Shown here: piece after piece, positions 15,568 through 16,608 of the stretch
Position numbering within the stretch: the first letter of the stretch is position 1
How the letters are laid out: every line of letters starts with the position of its first letter
The notes under the pieces: model-generated
Databases searched by the model: none
Seen by the model: only the letters and a program-made list of their open reading frames with translations
What the model was told of the DNA's origin: nothing
Program-made: the position numbers and the translations under genes
From: an uncultured Oscillospiraceae bacterium
Lineage (GTDB): Bacteria > Bacillota > Clostridia > Oscillospirales > Oscillospiraceae
Length of the DNA stretch: 16,608 bases
Assembly (NCBI GenBank): GCA_934635545.1
Contig: CAKTZN010000017.1
Coordinates: forward strand, 1-16,608
Reading direction: 5' to 3'

Positions 15568-15730
15568 TGCACAGAGGACGGCACAGACTGAGTTTCCTGT
15601 AAGAAAACGTTTTTCACAAGGTCAAGAATGTATGGAACATTCCACTTATACCACTCGAAAAGTTCTGAAAATGAGCTAAAATGCACAAAAGAGGTAACAT
15701 TTTTTCTACATTTATTCTTCGTTTCAGAGG

Positions 15731-15759
15731 GAGACAATGTTTCCTTTCCGTACTATAAT
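15731..15759 (+). promoter_or_regulatory. promoter of the GAPDH gene
   Basis: -10 TATAAT (15754-15759) is perfect. GAGACA (15731-15736, 4 of 6) lies 17 bp upstream. The leader to the start codon is about 48 nt and contains a small stem GCCGC / GCGGC (near 15780-15790). Further upstream is a perfect inverted pair GAATGT / ACATTC (around 15626-15642) that could be an operator, without further support. Confidence 0.65.
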
Positions 15760-15802
15760 GTTAGATGGAACAAAAAAGGCCGCATGGCGGCAACGAATGT
15801 GA

Positions 15803-16608
<806 letters not shown>

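Overview
The window is the replication-origin region of a GC-rich Clostridia-type Firmicute. Genus cannot be fixed from the sequence, but the codon use, the gene order and the density of palindromic intergenic repeats look like a gut Oscillospiraceae-type genome. The anchor is the classic block dnaA - dnaN - yaaA (S4 protein) - recF - remB - gyrB - gyrA, all on the + strand. It is followed by tsaA/trmO, rnhA and the start of a glyceraldehyde-3-phosphate dehydrogenase gene that runs off the right edge.

Left part (about 1-2210): a lower-GC insertion whose minus-strand genes look like the replication half of a filamentous-phage (inovirus-like) provirus. It holds an ssDNA-binding-like protein, an HUH-type rolling-circle initiator and three very small membrane or hydrophobic proteins with overlapping or nearly touching ends. 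An AT-rich + strand gene with its own extended -10 promoter and its own hairpin terminator sits among them like a phage 'moron'. A bulged hairpin between ssb and rep is a candidate rolling-circle origin. The phage assembly genes, if present, lie beyond the left edge.

2230-5594: a MATE efflux gene with a strong terminator, then dnaA with an extended -10 promoter. The dnaA-dnaN gap has the architecture of oriC: short palindromes, a cluster of TTTTCCACA-type DnaA boxes (three of them 11 bp apart), a DnaA-trio-like stretch and an AT-rich unwinding segment just before dnaN.

6708-7131, 13180-13717 and 14396-14916: these three long gaps are filled by copies of one dispersed element of roughly 380-460 bp. 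It is a diverged inverted repeat with arms A and B meeting at a GCGCCGCTGCCGCT / AGCGGCAGCGGCGC core. Each arm ends in three tandem hairpins whose stems differ between copies but keep their pairing. Two copies flank tsaA in opposite orientation. The third, after dnaN, has most of arm B replaced by unrelated DNA containing a REPIN-like pair of GTAG-hairpins. A 150-bp stretch is identical between the dnaN and rnhA copies. This family is the most unusual content of the window.

15355-15814: a strong isolated terminator and the promoter of the GAPDH gene, with room for a small RNA. Together the chromosomal genes serve replication initiation (DnaA), processivity (DnaN), gap repair (RecF), supercoiling (GyrAB), RNA-primer and R-loop removal (RnhA), tRNA modification (TsaA/TrmO) and central carbon metabolism (GAPDH).
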